From: Hyphomicrobium sp. | Lineage (GTDB): Bacteria > Pseudomonadota > Alphaproteobacteria > Rhizobiales > Hyphomicrobiaceae | Length of the DNA stretch: 64,000 nucleotides | Reading direction: 5' to 3' | NCBI GenBank assembly: GCA_016716675.1 | Contig: JADJVG010000012.1 | Coordinates: 62,001-126,000 of the forward strand | In this document: piece after piece, positions 45,025 to 53,789 of the stretch | Position numbering within the stretch: position 1 is the stretch's first letter | Layout: each line of letters starts with the position of its first letter | Translations under genes and position numbers: made by a program | Notes under the pieces: model-generated | Seen by the model: the letters and a program-made list of their open reading frames with translations, nothing else | Database searches by the model: none | Told to the model about the DNA's origin: nothing

Positions 45025-45930
45025 ATGGTCCGGGCCATGATGTCTGCGATGGTGGTGCTGTTATTGGCCCTGCCGGTCAGCGCCGTCTGGGCGTCGCCGG
45101 CCTATCGCGTCGTCAGTGAAGATGGCGACAGCGCCGCCTTGCGCGTCACAGTGCGGCTGGATGCGCGCCAAAGCGAAGCCGACCTTCAAGCCATTGCCGA
45201 CGAAGTGCGCGCCCACCTGCCCACTACAAAGGTCGTCCGCTCGGTGCTGTTCTATCTGCCCGCCACCGCTTTGACGGAAAAGGCCTGGGCGGAAGTGCGC
45301 CTGTCGACGCCGCCCGCCGTGACGATTTCAGGCGTCCGGCTTGATGAGGAAGCCGCCTATCGCGCCGAAGTCGCATCCGACACGCGCCCCCGAGTCGGCG
45401 TTTGGCTGACGTCGCCACCGGCGCTGACGGGCCGGCTTACGATCTATCGAGACAAGACTGGCCAGCCGTTTGCGGAGTGGCGACTGCGGAGCGGACAAAT
45501 GACAACGGACGCTCTGAAAGAACTCCGCACCAATCAAGGGCGGCGCTTTGTGATCGTCGATAGCGACGGCGGGTATTATCAACTCAGCAGCAACGGCACG
45601 CTGGAGCTCGGCGTGGAAGGCCGGAAGATCGCCATCGCTGAACCGCTCAAAATCGCAAGTCCTGCGGTCGCGGTGCGCAGCCCTGCCAAAGCCGCGCCGG
45701 ATACAGCTTCCGTAGTTCAAAGCGACGCTCAGAAATCAGCTGCTGAGATCGCCAAACTGCCGGCAAAAGCCGAAGGCGCTGCGCCGGCACACGCGAAGCC
45801 TGCCGTACGGCGCAACGCAGCGGTGCGCAAGAAGCCGGCCGTCCGCCAAGCCGATGCCACCGCGAACGATGCAATTTCGCGCGCCCTGGCGCAGCAATCG
45901 CGCAGCGCCGCCGACAATTTCCGAATTTGA
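45025..45930 (+). CDS. Exported protein of unknown function
   Basis: A protein of 301 residues from MVRAMMSAMVV, with GGGAG ahead. A signal peptide runs to about residue 22 (VLLLALPVSAVWA). The middle (residues about 23-195) is mixed alpha/beta, with VRLDARQSEADLQAIADEV and LRTNQGRRFVIVDSDGGYY. The C-terminal 100 residues are Ala/Lys/Pro-rich, basic and probably disordered. No family was recognised. It may be periplasmic and bind the cell wall through its basic tail, but that is a guess. Confidence 0.6.
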   Translation: MVRAMMSAMVVLLLALPVSAVWASPAYRVVSEDGDSAALRVTVRLDARQSEADLQAIADEVRAHLPTTKVVRSVLFYLPATALTEKAWAEVRLSTPPAVTISGVRLDEEAAYRAEVASDTRPRVGVWLTSPPALTGRLTIYRDKTGQPFAEWRLRSGQMTTDALKELRTNQGRRFVIVDSDGGYYQLSSNGTLELGVEGRKIAIAEPLKIASPAVAVRSPAKAAPDTASVVQSDAQKSAAEIAKLPAKAEGAAPAHAKPAVRRNAAVRKKPAVRQADATANDAISRALAQQSRSAADNFRI

Positions 45931-45978
45931 ATGAACGCCGCGCTCCGGACCAATCACGCTCCGACTGCGTCTGAATTT

Positions 45979-46053
45979 TGGCTCCGCGGGTAGGATTCGA
46001 ACCTACGACCATCCGATTAACAGTCGGACGCTCTACCACTGAGCTACCGCGGA
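45979..46053 (-). tRNA. tRNA-Asn (GTT)
   Basis: The minus strand folds as a full cloverleaf: acceptor TCCGCGG with CCGCGGA, D-arm GCTCAGTGGTAGAGC, anticodon GTT in the loop CTGTTAA, and T-arm GGTTCGAATCC. The terminal CCA is encoded. Confidence 0.95.
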
Positions 46054-46153
46054 ATACCGAACCTCTTAAGGTGCGGGGGCTCCGATTAACAGAACTACCC
46101 GCCCCTGGCGAGGGCTTTCGACGAAAATGCGCAGCGGCAAAGCGTTGCGAATT

Positions 46154-46227
46154 TGGAGGCCACGCCCAGAATTGAACTGGGGTACGCGGATTTGCAGTCC
46201 GCTGCGTCACCACTCCGCCACGTGGCC
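46154..46227 (-). tRNA. tRNA-Cys (GCA)
   Basis: The minus strand has acceptor GGCCACG with CGTGGCC, anticodon GCA in the loop CTGCAAA, T-arm CCCAGTTCAATTCTGGG, and an encoded CCA. It lies 100 bases upstream of tRNA-Asn on the same strand. Confidence 0.95.
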
Positions 46228-46466
46228 TCGACGCGTCTTACCGCTTGGTGGCGGCATTTCCACCCGGATGCAAATTGGCTGTCATCAGGGCAGACCCGGC
46301 GTCTACCATACAGCATCAAGTTTTTACAAGGCGTTCACGCTCACCAAATCACACCTGCGACGGCTTTCCTGTCGCAACCCGCCGCAACGTCGCGTATAGC
46401 CATGCTTTAAACGGGGCCAGGACAGGCCGAGCGTGCGTACTAGGTGGCAGATCGGGGAGGCCGGAA

Positions 46467-47135
46467 ATGGCGGATATTGCTCTTCAGCGCAAAAACATGG
46501 TCGCAAGCCAAGTTCGCCCGAGCGACGTGACTGACCGGCGTATTACCGGCGCTATGCAGGCCGTGGCGCGTGAAGCATTCGTGCCGCCCGCGTTCGCCAA
46601 CATTGCCTATATGGACGATCCGCTGGCCGTGGCACCCGGCCGCAGCCTTCTGGCGCCGCGCACATTCGCCCGGCTTCTACAACTTGCGGACATGCAGTCC
46701 GACGACAAGGTGTTGATCGTCGGGGCGCTGCAAGGCTATTCGGCGGCCGTGGTCGCCGACATTGCCAAGAGCGTCGTGGCGCTCGAATCCGATAAAGGTC
46801 AGAGTTCCAGTGCCCAGGCCGCGCTCACTTCAGCCGGCGTTATTAGCAGTGTGAAGGTCGTGAACGGCCCACTCGCGGAAGGCTGGTCAGCAGACGCGCC
46901 TTACGACGTGATCATTATCGAAGGCGGCATGGAAACCCTGCCGGATGCGCTCACCGCTCAATTGGCGTCCGGCGGCCGGATGGTCGGAATTGAGACAGGC
47001 CCCGGCATCGGTCGCGCCGTGCTTTTCCAGAAAGTCGGCGACAAGGGCCAGGAAACGCTGGCGCGCCGCGTCGCATTCGACGCGGCAGCAACGTGCCTGC
47101 CAGGGTTTGCGCGCCCGAAGGCATTCACCTTCTAA
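46467..47135 (+). CDS. Protein-L-isoaspartate O-methyltransferase-like protein
   Basis: A protein of 222 residues starting MADIALQRKNMVASQVRPSD, with GGAGG seven bases ahead. It has the Pcm-like layout: REAFVPPAFANIAYMDDPLA, a SAM-binding segment VLIVGALQGYSAAVVADIA with a modified glycine loop, and DVIIIEGGMETLPDAL. It is the alphaproteobacterial group that precedes tolC, and the glycine loop differs from true repair enzymes. The methylation substrate is therefore uncertain. It is cytoplasmic, with no signal. Confidence 0.85.
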   Translation: MADIALQRKNMVASQVRPSDVTDRRITGAMQAVAREAFVPPAFANIAYMDDPLAVAPGRSLLAPRTFARLLQLADMQSDDKVLIVGALQGYSAAVVADIAKSVVALESDKGQSSSAQAALTSAGVISSVKVVNGPLAEGWSADAPYDVIIIEGGMETLPDALTAQLASGGRMVGIETGPGIGRAVLFQKVGDKGQETLARRVAFDAAATCLPGFARPKAFTF

Positions 47136-47360
47136 GCCGGCCCTTCTTAAGCCGGCAACGCGCCGTCACCGCCCCAACCACCACAGCTCAGACCCGCAAG
47201 CCTCAAACTCGCGGTGTGCGGTTGGTTGCGCTGGTGACCAGCCAAGCGCGGCTTCGAGGTTGGCGCGGCCAGCGCTCTGCAACTTTACCTTTCCTTCAGC
47301 GAATCAGCAGCCAATCGCCCGTTGCGGAAGGCGAATGTCTCGGCGCGCTTGGAGCTTGGA

Positions 47361-48836
47361 ATGCGGAAGTTTGGGCGTCGAGACACGAACGATCAGACCA
47401 GACGGATCTGGCGCGGAGACGCTTGCCGCGTCGCGCTCGCCGTTGTTCTGACAGGTTTCGGATCGATCGCGGCAACGGCCGAGAGCCTGCGCGATGCGAT
47501 GACGGCCGCCTATCAAACCAATCCCAAGCTCGACGCCGAACGCGCCAAGCTGCGGGCAACCGACGAAGAGGTCAGCCGCGCGGAATCGGGGTTCCGGCCG
47601 ACGGTTGGCGCAAGCGCCGAATTCGGCCACCAACGCACGACGTCGGAACCGGCATCGGCGACCGTCGGAGATGCCGATCCCTGGGGGTACAGCATTTCCA
47701 TGCGGCAACCGGTTTTCAGCGGTTTTCGCTCGGTCAGCGATGTTGCTGAGGCGAACGCCGGCGTGAAGGCCGGACGCGAGTCGCTGCGCCTTGTCGAAAC
47801 AACGGTGTTGTTGCAAACCGTCACCGCTTACATGGACGTGCTGCGCGACCTGGAAATCGTGCGGATTCGCGAAAACAACATTGCCGTACTGACGCGAGAC
47901 GTGGAAGCCGCCGAGACGCGCCGCGCCGTCCAGGAGGTCACGAGAACCGATGTTGCCCAGGCCCAAGCGCGCCGGGCACGAGCTGTTTCCGCCGCTGATC
48001 TGGCCCGCGCCAACCTCAGAACGTCGCGTGCCACGTTCGAGCGGGTCGTCGGACACGCCCCGTCAGGCCTCGCTTTGCCGTCGCCGGACCTGAAACTACT
48101 GCCTCGCACGATCGAGGAGGCTTGGCATCTTGCCGAAAAGCAGAATCCAAACGTCAATTCAGCGCTGTATCGCGAGGAAGCCGCCCGCTTTGCCGTCGAT
48201 AAGGTGCGCGGCGAACTGCTGCCCGAGTTCAATATCGAGGCAAGCTACGCGCACCGCGAAAACCCCAATGCCGCGTTCGACGAGCAGGAGGCCGCCAGCA
48301 TTTCGGGTCGGGTCAGCATACCGCTGTACGATGGCGGCGAAATTCGCGCGCGCGTCCGCCAAGCCAAGCACACCCATGTGGCGCGTATTCAGGAGATCGA
48401 ACAGGCGCGGACCGAAACGCAGGAGGGTGTGACAGCGGCCTGGTCGCGGCTTATGGCGGCGCGCGCCCAGATAAAATCCGATCGCCTTCAGGTCGAGGCG
48501 AACAGTCTGGCGCTCGAAGGCGTCCGCGAGGAGGAAAAAGTCGGCCAGCGCACGCTGTTAGACGTGTTAAATGCCGAGCAGGAGTACCTTAACGCTCAGA
48601 TTGATCTTATCGTGACGCGCCGGGAACTGGTGGTCGCGAGCTATGAGCTTTTGGCGCAGGTCGGGTTGTTGAACCCCGAATCGCTTGAACTTGAGACTGA
48701 GATTTACGACCCAGACGTCCACTACCGGGAAGCGCGCAGCAATTGGTTCGGCATCGATATTACGCATTCTGATGGCCGCCACGAGACTTATCATGCCGCG
48801 GATCCCGAACGCGACGTCGTGGAAATCGCTGAATAA
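47361..48836 (+). CDS. TolC-family outer membrane protein (first copy)
   Basis: A protein of 491 residues from MRKFGRRDT, with GGAGC ahead; an upstream TTG would spoil the signal peptide. Signal: VALAVVLTGFGSIAATA. Two OEP repeats follow, with LRDAMTAAYQTNPKLDAERA, VTRTDVAQAQARRARA, and EEKVGQRTLLDVLNAEQEYL. TolC forms the outer-membrane channel of type I secretion and efflux systems. Its C-terminal GIDITHSDGRHETYHA is shared with the next copy. It lies 225 bases after the methyltransferase gene. Confidence 0.92.
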   Translation: MRKFGRRDTNDQTRRIWRGDACRVALAVVLTGFGSIAATAESLRDAMTAAYQTNPKLDAERAKLRATDEEVSRAESGFRPTVGASAEFGHQRTTSEPASATVGDADPWGYSISMRQPVFSGFRSVSDVAEANAGVKAGRESLRLVETTVLLQTVTAYMDVLRDLEIVRIRENNIAVLTRDVEAAETRRAVQEVTRTDVAQAQARRARAVSAADLARANLRTSRATFERVVGHAPSGLALPSPDLKLLPRTIEEAWHLAEKQNPNVNSALYREEAARFAVDKVRGELLPEFNIEASYAHRENPNAAFDEQEAASISGRVSIPLYDGGEIRARVRQAKHTHVARIQEIEQARTETQEGVTAAWSRLMAARAQIKSDRLQVEANSLALEGVREEEKVGQRTLLDVLNAEQEYLNAQIDLIVTRRELVVASYELLAQVGLLNPESLELETEIYDPDVHYREARSNWFGIDITHSDGRHETYHAADPERDVVEIAE

Positions 48837-49124
48837 AGCACGGCGCTGAGCGCCCTAAAGTCCGCTCTAGATGTCTGTGGGAAATTAGCAACGTGGCGCG
48901 ACCGATCGTGCCCGGCGATGTCGGCTATCGCAGTCCCGTTCCAGAAATTAATCTATTGTTTGTGGACACGCATGGTGGGTCTTTGATTCGGTTTGTTGGA
49001 ATCAGGTACGACCTCTTTGACGACGCGATGTTCGCATGTCTTGTCCTTCCCTACGTGCCCATTTTGTCGGGCCGTTCAGCCGGGATGACTTGACAAAGGA
49101 CTATATATGGGTGGGTGACGGCGC

Positions 49125-50594
49125 ATGTTTACAGCACGTGGTGGCAAGATCCGGCAGCTCTTCGATTGCCGCCGTCTGAAAATCCTTGCGCTTGCATGCA
49201 GCGTAATAGCCCTGACGACGTTCGATGCTGCTAACGCAGAGAACCTCAACGACGCGATGGCGCAGGCTTATAGTTATAGCCCGCAGCTCGATGCAGAGCG
49301 TGCGCGCTTGCGGGCCACCGACGAAGACGTTGCGCGCGCCAATTCCGGATACCGGCCGGATATCCGCGCATCCGCGGATGTCGGTCATGAACACACCTAC
49401 ACGCGGCCCAGCTCATTCAATAACGGATCGACGTCGCCGAAGGGGTATGCAGTACAGCTCGTACAGCCGATTTTTCGGGGCTTTCAGGTAACCAATGCGG
49501 TCAATGCCGCGGAAGCTTCGGTGCGCGCGGGTCGCGAGCAGTTGCGCAGTGTTGAGCAACAGGTGCTGCTCGATGCGGTGACGGCCTACGGTAACGTCGT
49601 CGCCAATCAAGCGATCGTCCGCCTCAGAGAGAATAACCTCAACTTTTTGAGCACCGAACTTAAAGCCACGAAGGACCGCTTCACCGTCGGTGAAGTGACG
49701 AAGACCGACGTTTCACAAGCTGAAGCGCGCCTTGCACTCGGTCAGTCGGACCTCGATTTGGCGCGAGCCAATTTGAATTCGTTCCGCGCCATTTATTTGC
49801 AGGTCGTCGGCTCGCCCCCTAAGAATCTTTCGGAACCGAACCTGCATTCGAAATTGTTGCCGGGCTCGCTGGACGAGGCGGTTGCCATCGGGACGCGCGA
49901 AAATCCGGCCGTTGTTGGTTCGCTCTACGCCGAACAGGCCGCTCGCTTTCAGGTTGATCAAATCCGCGGCGAGTTGCTGCCGGATGCTCAGATTGAGGCA
50001 ACCTACTCGGACCGTTTCGACTCTTCGCGCTCGCTCGACGAAGCTGAGACGGCTTCGATTGTCGGCCGGTTGAATGTTCCGATTTACGCCAACGGCGGCG
50101 AAGTGCACGCGCGTGTTCGCCAAGCCAAACAAACGCATCTGTCGCGCATTCAAGAAATCGAGCAGGCGCGCGCGGGCGCCCAGTCGCAGGTGGCGCAGGC
50201 TTGGGCGCAGCTGGTCGGCTTCCGGGCACAGCGCGAATCCGACAAGGCGCAGATCGCGGCGAACCAAACGGCGTTGAACGGCGTACGCGAAGAAGAAAAA
50301 GTTGGTCAGCGCACGCTGATCGAAGTTCTGAACGCGCAACAGGAACTGTTGCAGTCGCAGGTCCAGCTCGAAACCACCAAACGCAATGTTCTGGTGGCAA
50401 CCTATACGGTCATCGCTGCGATTGGCCGGTTGAGCGTTTCCGAAGTCGGCGCGGTCGATAGCGTCTACGATCCGCAGATCCATTACGAAGAAGTGCGCCG
50501 CAAATGGTGGGGCATCGACATCACGCGCGAAGATGGCCGCAGCGAGCATATGGATCTCTGGAACGCCCGGATCGAGCGCGAGCCAACCAAGTAA
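49125..50594 (+). CDS. TolC-family outer membrane protein (second copy)
   Basis: A protein of 489 residues. The signal peptide is LKILALACSVIALTTFDAANA. It is closely similar to the preceding gene over its whole length: LNDAMAQAYSYSPQLDAERA, EVTKTDVSQAEARLALG, EEKVGQRTLIEVLNAQQELL and GIDITREDGRSEHMD. The pair arose by tandem duplication. No inner-membrane ABC or membrane-fusion gene lies beside either copy, so the export partner is elsewhere. Confidence 0.93.
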   Translation: MFTARGGKIRQLFDCRRLKILALACSVIALTTFDAANAENLNDAMAQAYSYSPQLDAERARLRATDEDVARANSGYRPDIRASADVGHEHTYTRPSSFNNGSTSPKGYAVQLVQPIFRGFQVTNAVNAAEASVRAGREQLRSVEQQVLLDAVTAYGNVVANQAIVRLRENNLNFLSTELKATKDRFTVGEVTKTDVSQAEARLALGQSDLDLARANLNSFRAIYLQVVGSPPKNLSEPNLHSKLLPGSLDEAVAIGTRENPAVVGSLYAEQAARFQVDQIRGELLPDAQIEATYSDRFDSSRSLDEAETASIVGRLNVPIYANGGEVHARVRQAKQTHLSRIQEIEQARAGAQSQVAQAWAQLVGFRAQRESDKAQIAANQTALNGVREEEKVGQRTLIEVLNAQQELLQSQVQLETTKRNVLVATYTVIAAIGRLSVSEVGAVDSVYDPQIHYEEVRRKWWGIDITREDGRSEHMDLWNARIEREPTK

Positions 50595-51122
50595 TTTCGA
50601 GCCCGTGAACCGAGGTTGCGAGGCTGGTTTCGCCTTGGGTGCCTGCTTGGTTGTTGGTGTTTAGGTTTTAAAGCCCCTGACAAGCCCTGAGCGCATGTGG
50701 CCGGGGGCCGTTTGCCGCCGGTGTCTGTCGCAGCTTAGGCCGAGATTTGGTCGATGGCGGGCAGCGTGGCCAAGCTGCACGGCCGGGCGAATCGCTCATT
50801 GTCAGATCGATTGCCAGATCGCCGGCCACCCTGTGTCTCAAATTGAACCAGCGCCCGAGGCGTGACCGCTCAGACGCGTCATTCAAGCGTTTTTTGCCTT
50901 GAGAGCGCCGTCCTTCGGGGATAACTCAGAGGGCGGCGTTGCTCGTCATAGTGCAACCTGCCACGGTGGCAAACTTGGGGCAGCGTTCGTGAGCAACGGG
51001 TTATGCGAGTACGGCAATAGCCGCGTGCGGCCACGACAGGCTTCGAGGGGCATACGTTTTTGCACCACGATCGCCGATGTTGCATCGGCGATGATTGCGG
51101 CGGGACTTCGAGAAGGTGCGGT
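50595..51122. promoter_or_regulatory. Upstream region of popZ with a 10-bp hairpin
   Basis: 528 bases without a recognisable gene. A perfect inverted repeat with 10-base arms (51070-51079 and 51083-51092) and a TTG centre lies 30 bases ahead of the popZ start codon, in a position for an operator or a leader hairpin. Confidence 0.4.
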
Positions 51123-52559
51123 ATGACGAGACTTGATGCGACCAGCGAACCGAGCATGGAGGACATCCTCGCCTCGATCCGCAAAATCATCGCTGAAGAT
51201 CCGCCGGGCTCGCGGGCAACCCCCGCGCCCGCCGCGAACCTCGGTCGTCCGATGGCACAGCCACAAGCGGCGGCAGACGCTGTCGCGCCGCGCGGCTCCG
51301 CACGAGACACATTCTTTCCGGTTGGATCTGAACCGGCCGCAGCGTCGCCGTCGTCAGAACCTTATCTGAGAGCCGAGCCGCAGAAGCCGTCGCCAGCCGC
51401 GTTCGACACCGATGGGTTCTTCGCCAAGTCGCAACAGAAGTCTTTCATTCCCGAGGCCCCTGCGGCGCGCATCGAGCCGTCGTTTGCCCCGATGTCTAGT
51501 TCACCGCAGACCGCGCCCGACGCGCGCACCGCGACTTTGAGCGTCGACGCGCAACTCTCCGACTTGCTGGGCGATACCGTGCCGGCGGGCACGCTGTCGG
51601 CCACGACGCCCACGGCGGTACGGCCCGGTGTCGCCGCGCCTATCACGTCATCTCATTTTACCGGAAAGCCCACGACCAGCGCCGCACCGCAGTCGCCTGC
51701 TGAACAAGCGCCAGTGGGCGATATGCAGCAGAACCCTCGACAGGGTTTTACGGTGTCCCGCGACGGCTTTGTTCCAGGTCAGGCTTCGACAGCGCCCGCC
51801 GCCGAGCGGGATCCGTTCGATTTTGATCTTGGCCCATCGCCATTCGAGGCCAAGACGACTGGCATTCAGACATCTAAGACGGAGTTCCGTGAGCTGCCCG
51901 GCTCCGACGAACGGCCGTCAGCTCTCGACATCGGCGGCATTGTGCCGATGCGCACGGTTGAAGCGCACTTGCCGCCTGCCGCTACATCGTTCAAGCCTGC
52001 AGGCGCGGCATCGGAAATCGCAGCCGCACCGACGGCTGATGCCGGAAGTGCGCCAGTCGAACACCCGGCTGCCGCCGCCGTTGAAACACCAGTCATTACC
52101 ACGGCAGCACCATCCGTTGCGGCAACCATCGCGCCGGCTGCGGCTCCAACAACCGCTTCGATTGTGGCCACCCCTGCACGGGACGCCGAGCCTGTTGCAC
52201 CTGTTGCGCGCTTCGTTCCGGCGAATGCCAGCATCGAAACGCCGAAGTCCGTTGCGCGCGATGTATTGGAAGTCGTTTCGCCGGCCCCTGCGGTTGAGGT
52301 TGAAGCCCAGGCTCACGTCGAAGCTCCGACACAATCTCAAGCCCAGTCGTTTGACGCGGACGCGATCGTTTCGTCTGCCGGCGTTCCGATGACTCAGGAC
52401 AGCGCCCATCAACGCACGATGGAAGAGACCGTCGCTGATTTGTTGCGGCCGATGCTGCGCTCATGGCTCGCCGAAAATATGCCGCGTATTGTCGAACGCG
52501 CGTTGCGGCGCGAAATCACCGAGCAACTCAGCGGCGATAAGCAGGAAGCGGCCGAGTAA
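51123..52559 (+). CDS. popZ: PopZ-like polar organizing protein (DUF2497)
   Basis: A protein of 478 residues. The N-terminal helix SEPSMEDILASIRKIIAED and the C-terminal DUF2497 region LRPMLRSWLAENMPRIVERA are the two conserved parts of PopZ. Between them lie about 370 residues rich in Pro, Ala, Thr and Glu, expected to be disordered and much longer than in Caulobacter. PopZ self-assembles at a cell pole and anchors ParB and other proteins. The order tolC-popZ-valS is typical of the order. Confidence 0.9.
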   Translation: MTRLDATSEPSMEDILASIRKIIAEDPPGSRATPAPAANLGRPMAQPQAAADAVAPRGSARDTFFPVGSEPAAASPSSEPYLRAEPQKPSPAAFDTDGFFAKSQQKSFIPEAPAARIEPSFAPMSSSPQTAPDARTATLSVDAQLSDLLGDTVPAGTLSATTPTAVRPGVAAPITSSHFTGKPTTSAAPQSPAEQAPVGDMQQNPRQGFTVSRDGFVPGQASTAPAAERDPFDFDLGPSPFEAKTTGIQTSKTEFRELPGSDERPSALDIGGIVPMRTVEAHLPPAATSFKPAGAASEIAAAPTADAGSAPVEHPAAAAVETPVITTAAPSVAATIAPAAAPTTASIVATPARDAEPVAPVARFVPANASIETPKSVARDVLEVVSPAPAVEVEAQAHVEAPTQSQAQSFDADAIVSSAGVPMTQDSAHQRTMEETVADLLRPMLRSWLAENMPRIVERALRREITEQLSGDKQEAAE

Positions 52560-52601
52560 TCGTCGCGCTGGGTCGAAGGCTTCTACTCATTTTGATGTTT
52601 G

Positions 52602-52637
52602 AAAGCGGAGTGAAACTCACTCCGCTTTTGCTTTTTT
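52602..52637 (+). terminator. Intrinsic terminator after popZ
   Basis: A perfect 12-base-pair stem (52602-52613 with 52617-52628), a 3-base loop AAC, and a run of six T at 52632-52637. It starts 43 bases after the popZ stop. This is the clearest terminator in the window. Confidence 0.9.
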
Positions 52638-52897
52638 GTTGGCGTTTTTTGCGCTCATTTGCCGCTTCCGCCACAAGTCCGCCGTGGAGTGGCTTCAATA
52701 TGACACTGCACGCGAAAAATTTCGGTTCAGCAGCGGGGGCTGTTGGGGAGTTCGCGGCGCCAATCGGTGGCTTGAGATGCGTTGGGATGCGCAATCGTTT
52801 GTCAGGTTGCCGGGCACGACGAACCGAACGGGGCAAATAGCGGGGTGCCGGCGCGGTTCTGCGGTTTTTCATTTCGTACGCAGAAAGAGGAAGCGTC

Positions 52898-53689
52898 ATG
52901 ACAATCACAAATGGGGCGAACCACAATACAGTTGAAGATCTACTGTCATCAATCCGCTCATCGATGAGCGAGGATCACGTCTCGATGCGCTCGGCGCCAT
53001 CGAGCCCAACGGCGCCGCAAGCACGGCGCGACGGCGCTATCGGCGACGATAACGCAGAGTTCGAATTGCCCGCGATCTTCAAGCCCGGACATCATCAAGC
53101 GCAGAACGAACGTCCCAATAATCTGTTCGGGCGGTTGAGCGATGCGCTGAAGCCGACGGCCCCGGCGGAGCAGGATCGCGCGCGCACCGTCATTCGCTTC
53201 GAGCCCGCCTCTGGCCGCATGATTGAGCCGCCGCCGCCGGCCGCTGCGGCTCCGCAGACAAGCCCGCAGATGTCGCACGCATCCCGCAACGACCCGCCGG
53301 TCGATGCGGCGGAGCGGGTGGCGCAGGAAAACGCGCCGGTCAAGCGCGAGATGCCATCGTTCTTCGATACCCGTCTCAATCGTCTTGGCGAGATGACGCG
53401 GCAGGCGAACGCGCCCAAGCAGCTCGAACCGCCAAAGGCCGAGCCCCAGGCCGCCGCACCCCAGCCGCCGCCGCTGCGCCATCCGATGCAGCAGTCCGCC
53501 GAGGCAGTTCAGGCGGCTAGCAGCGCCGGTGGCCTCGAAGATGCCGCGGCCCAGCTGCTGCGTCCTATTCTCAAGCAGTGGCTGACCGAGAACATGCCCA
53601 AAATTGTCGAAAAGGCCCTTCGTAGCGAAGCTGGCGAGGAGTTTCCTCAGCCGGGAACGGGTCCGGGCGGTCGCAAGCCCGGTCAGTGA
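52898..53689 (+). CDS. Second PopZ-like protein (DUF2497)
   Basis: A protein of 263 residues with GAGGA ahead of its ATG. The C-terminal region LRPILKQWLTENMPKIVEKA matches the preceding PopZ closely. The N-terminus is a divergent version (VEDLLSSIRSSMSEDH) of the PopZ helix. The middle is Pro/Ala/Gln-rich and disordered. It is probably a shorter paralogue that could co-assemble with the first PopZ or mark a different pole. It stands 100 bases before valS and is separated from popZ by a strong terminator, so it is likely controlled on its own. Confidence 0.88.
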   Translation: MTITNGANHNTVEDLLSSIRSSMSEDHVSMRSAPSSPTAPQARRDGAIGDDNAEFELPAIFKPGHHQAQNERPNNLFGRLSDALKPTAPAEQDRARTVIRFEPASGRMIEPPPPAAAAPQTSPQMSHASRNDPPVDAAERVAQENAPVKREMPSFFDTRLNRLGEMTRQANAPKQLEPPKAEPQAAAPQPPPLRHPMQQSAEAVQAASSAGGLEDAAAQLLRPILKQWLTENMPKIVEKALRSEAGEEFPQPGTGPGGRKPGQ

Positions 53690-53789
53690 GCGATGGTTGC
53701 GCCTGCCGGGATGCGCGGGCAGGTTGACAGCTGGGGAATGGGGGCCTTACCACCGGTATCAACACCGGTTATGAGCGAACCCCCACCCC

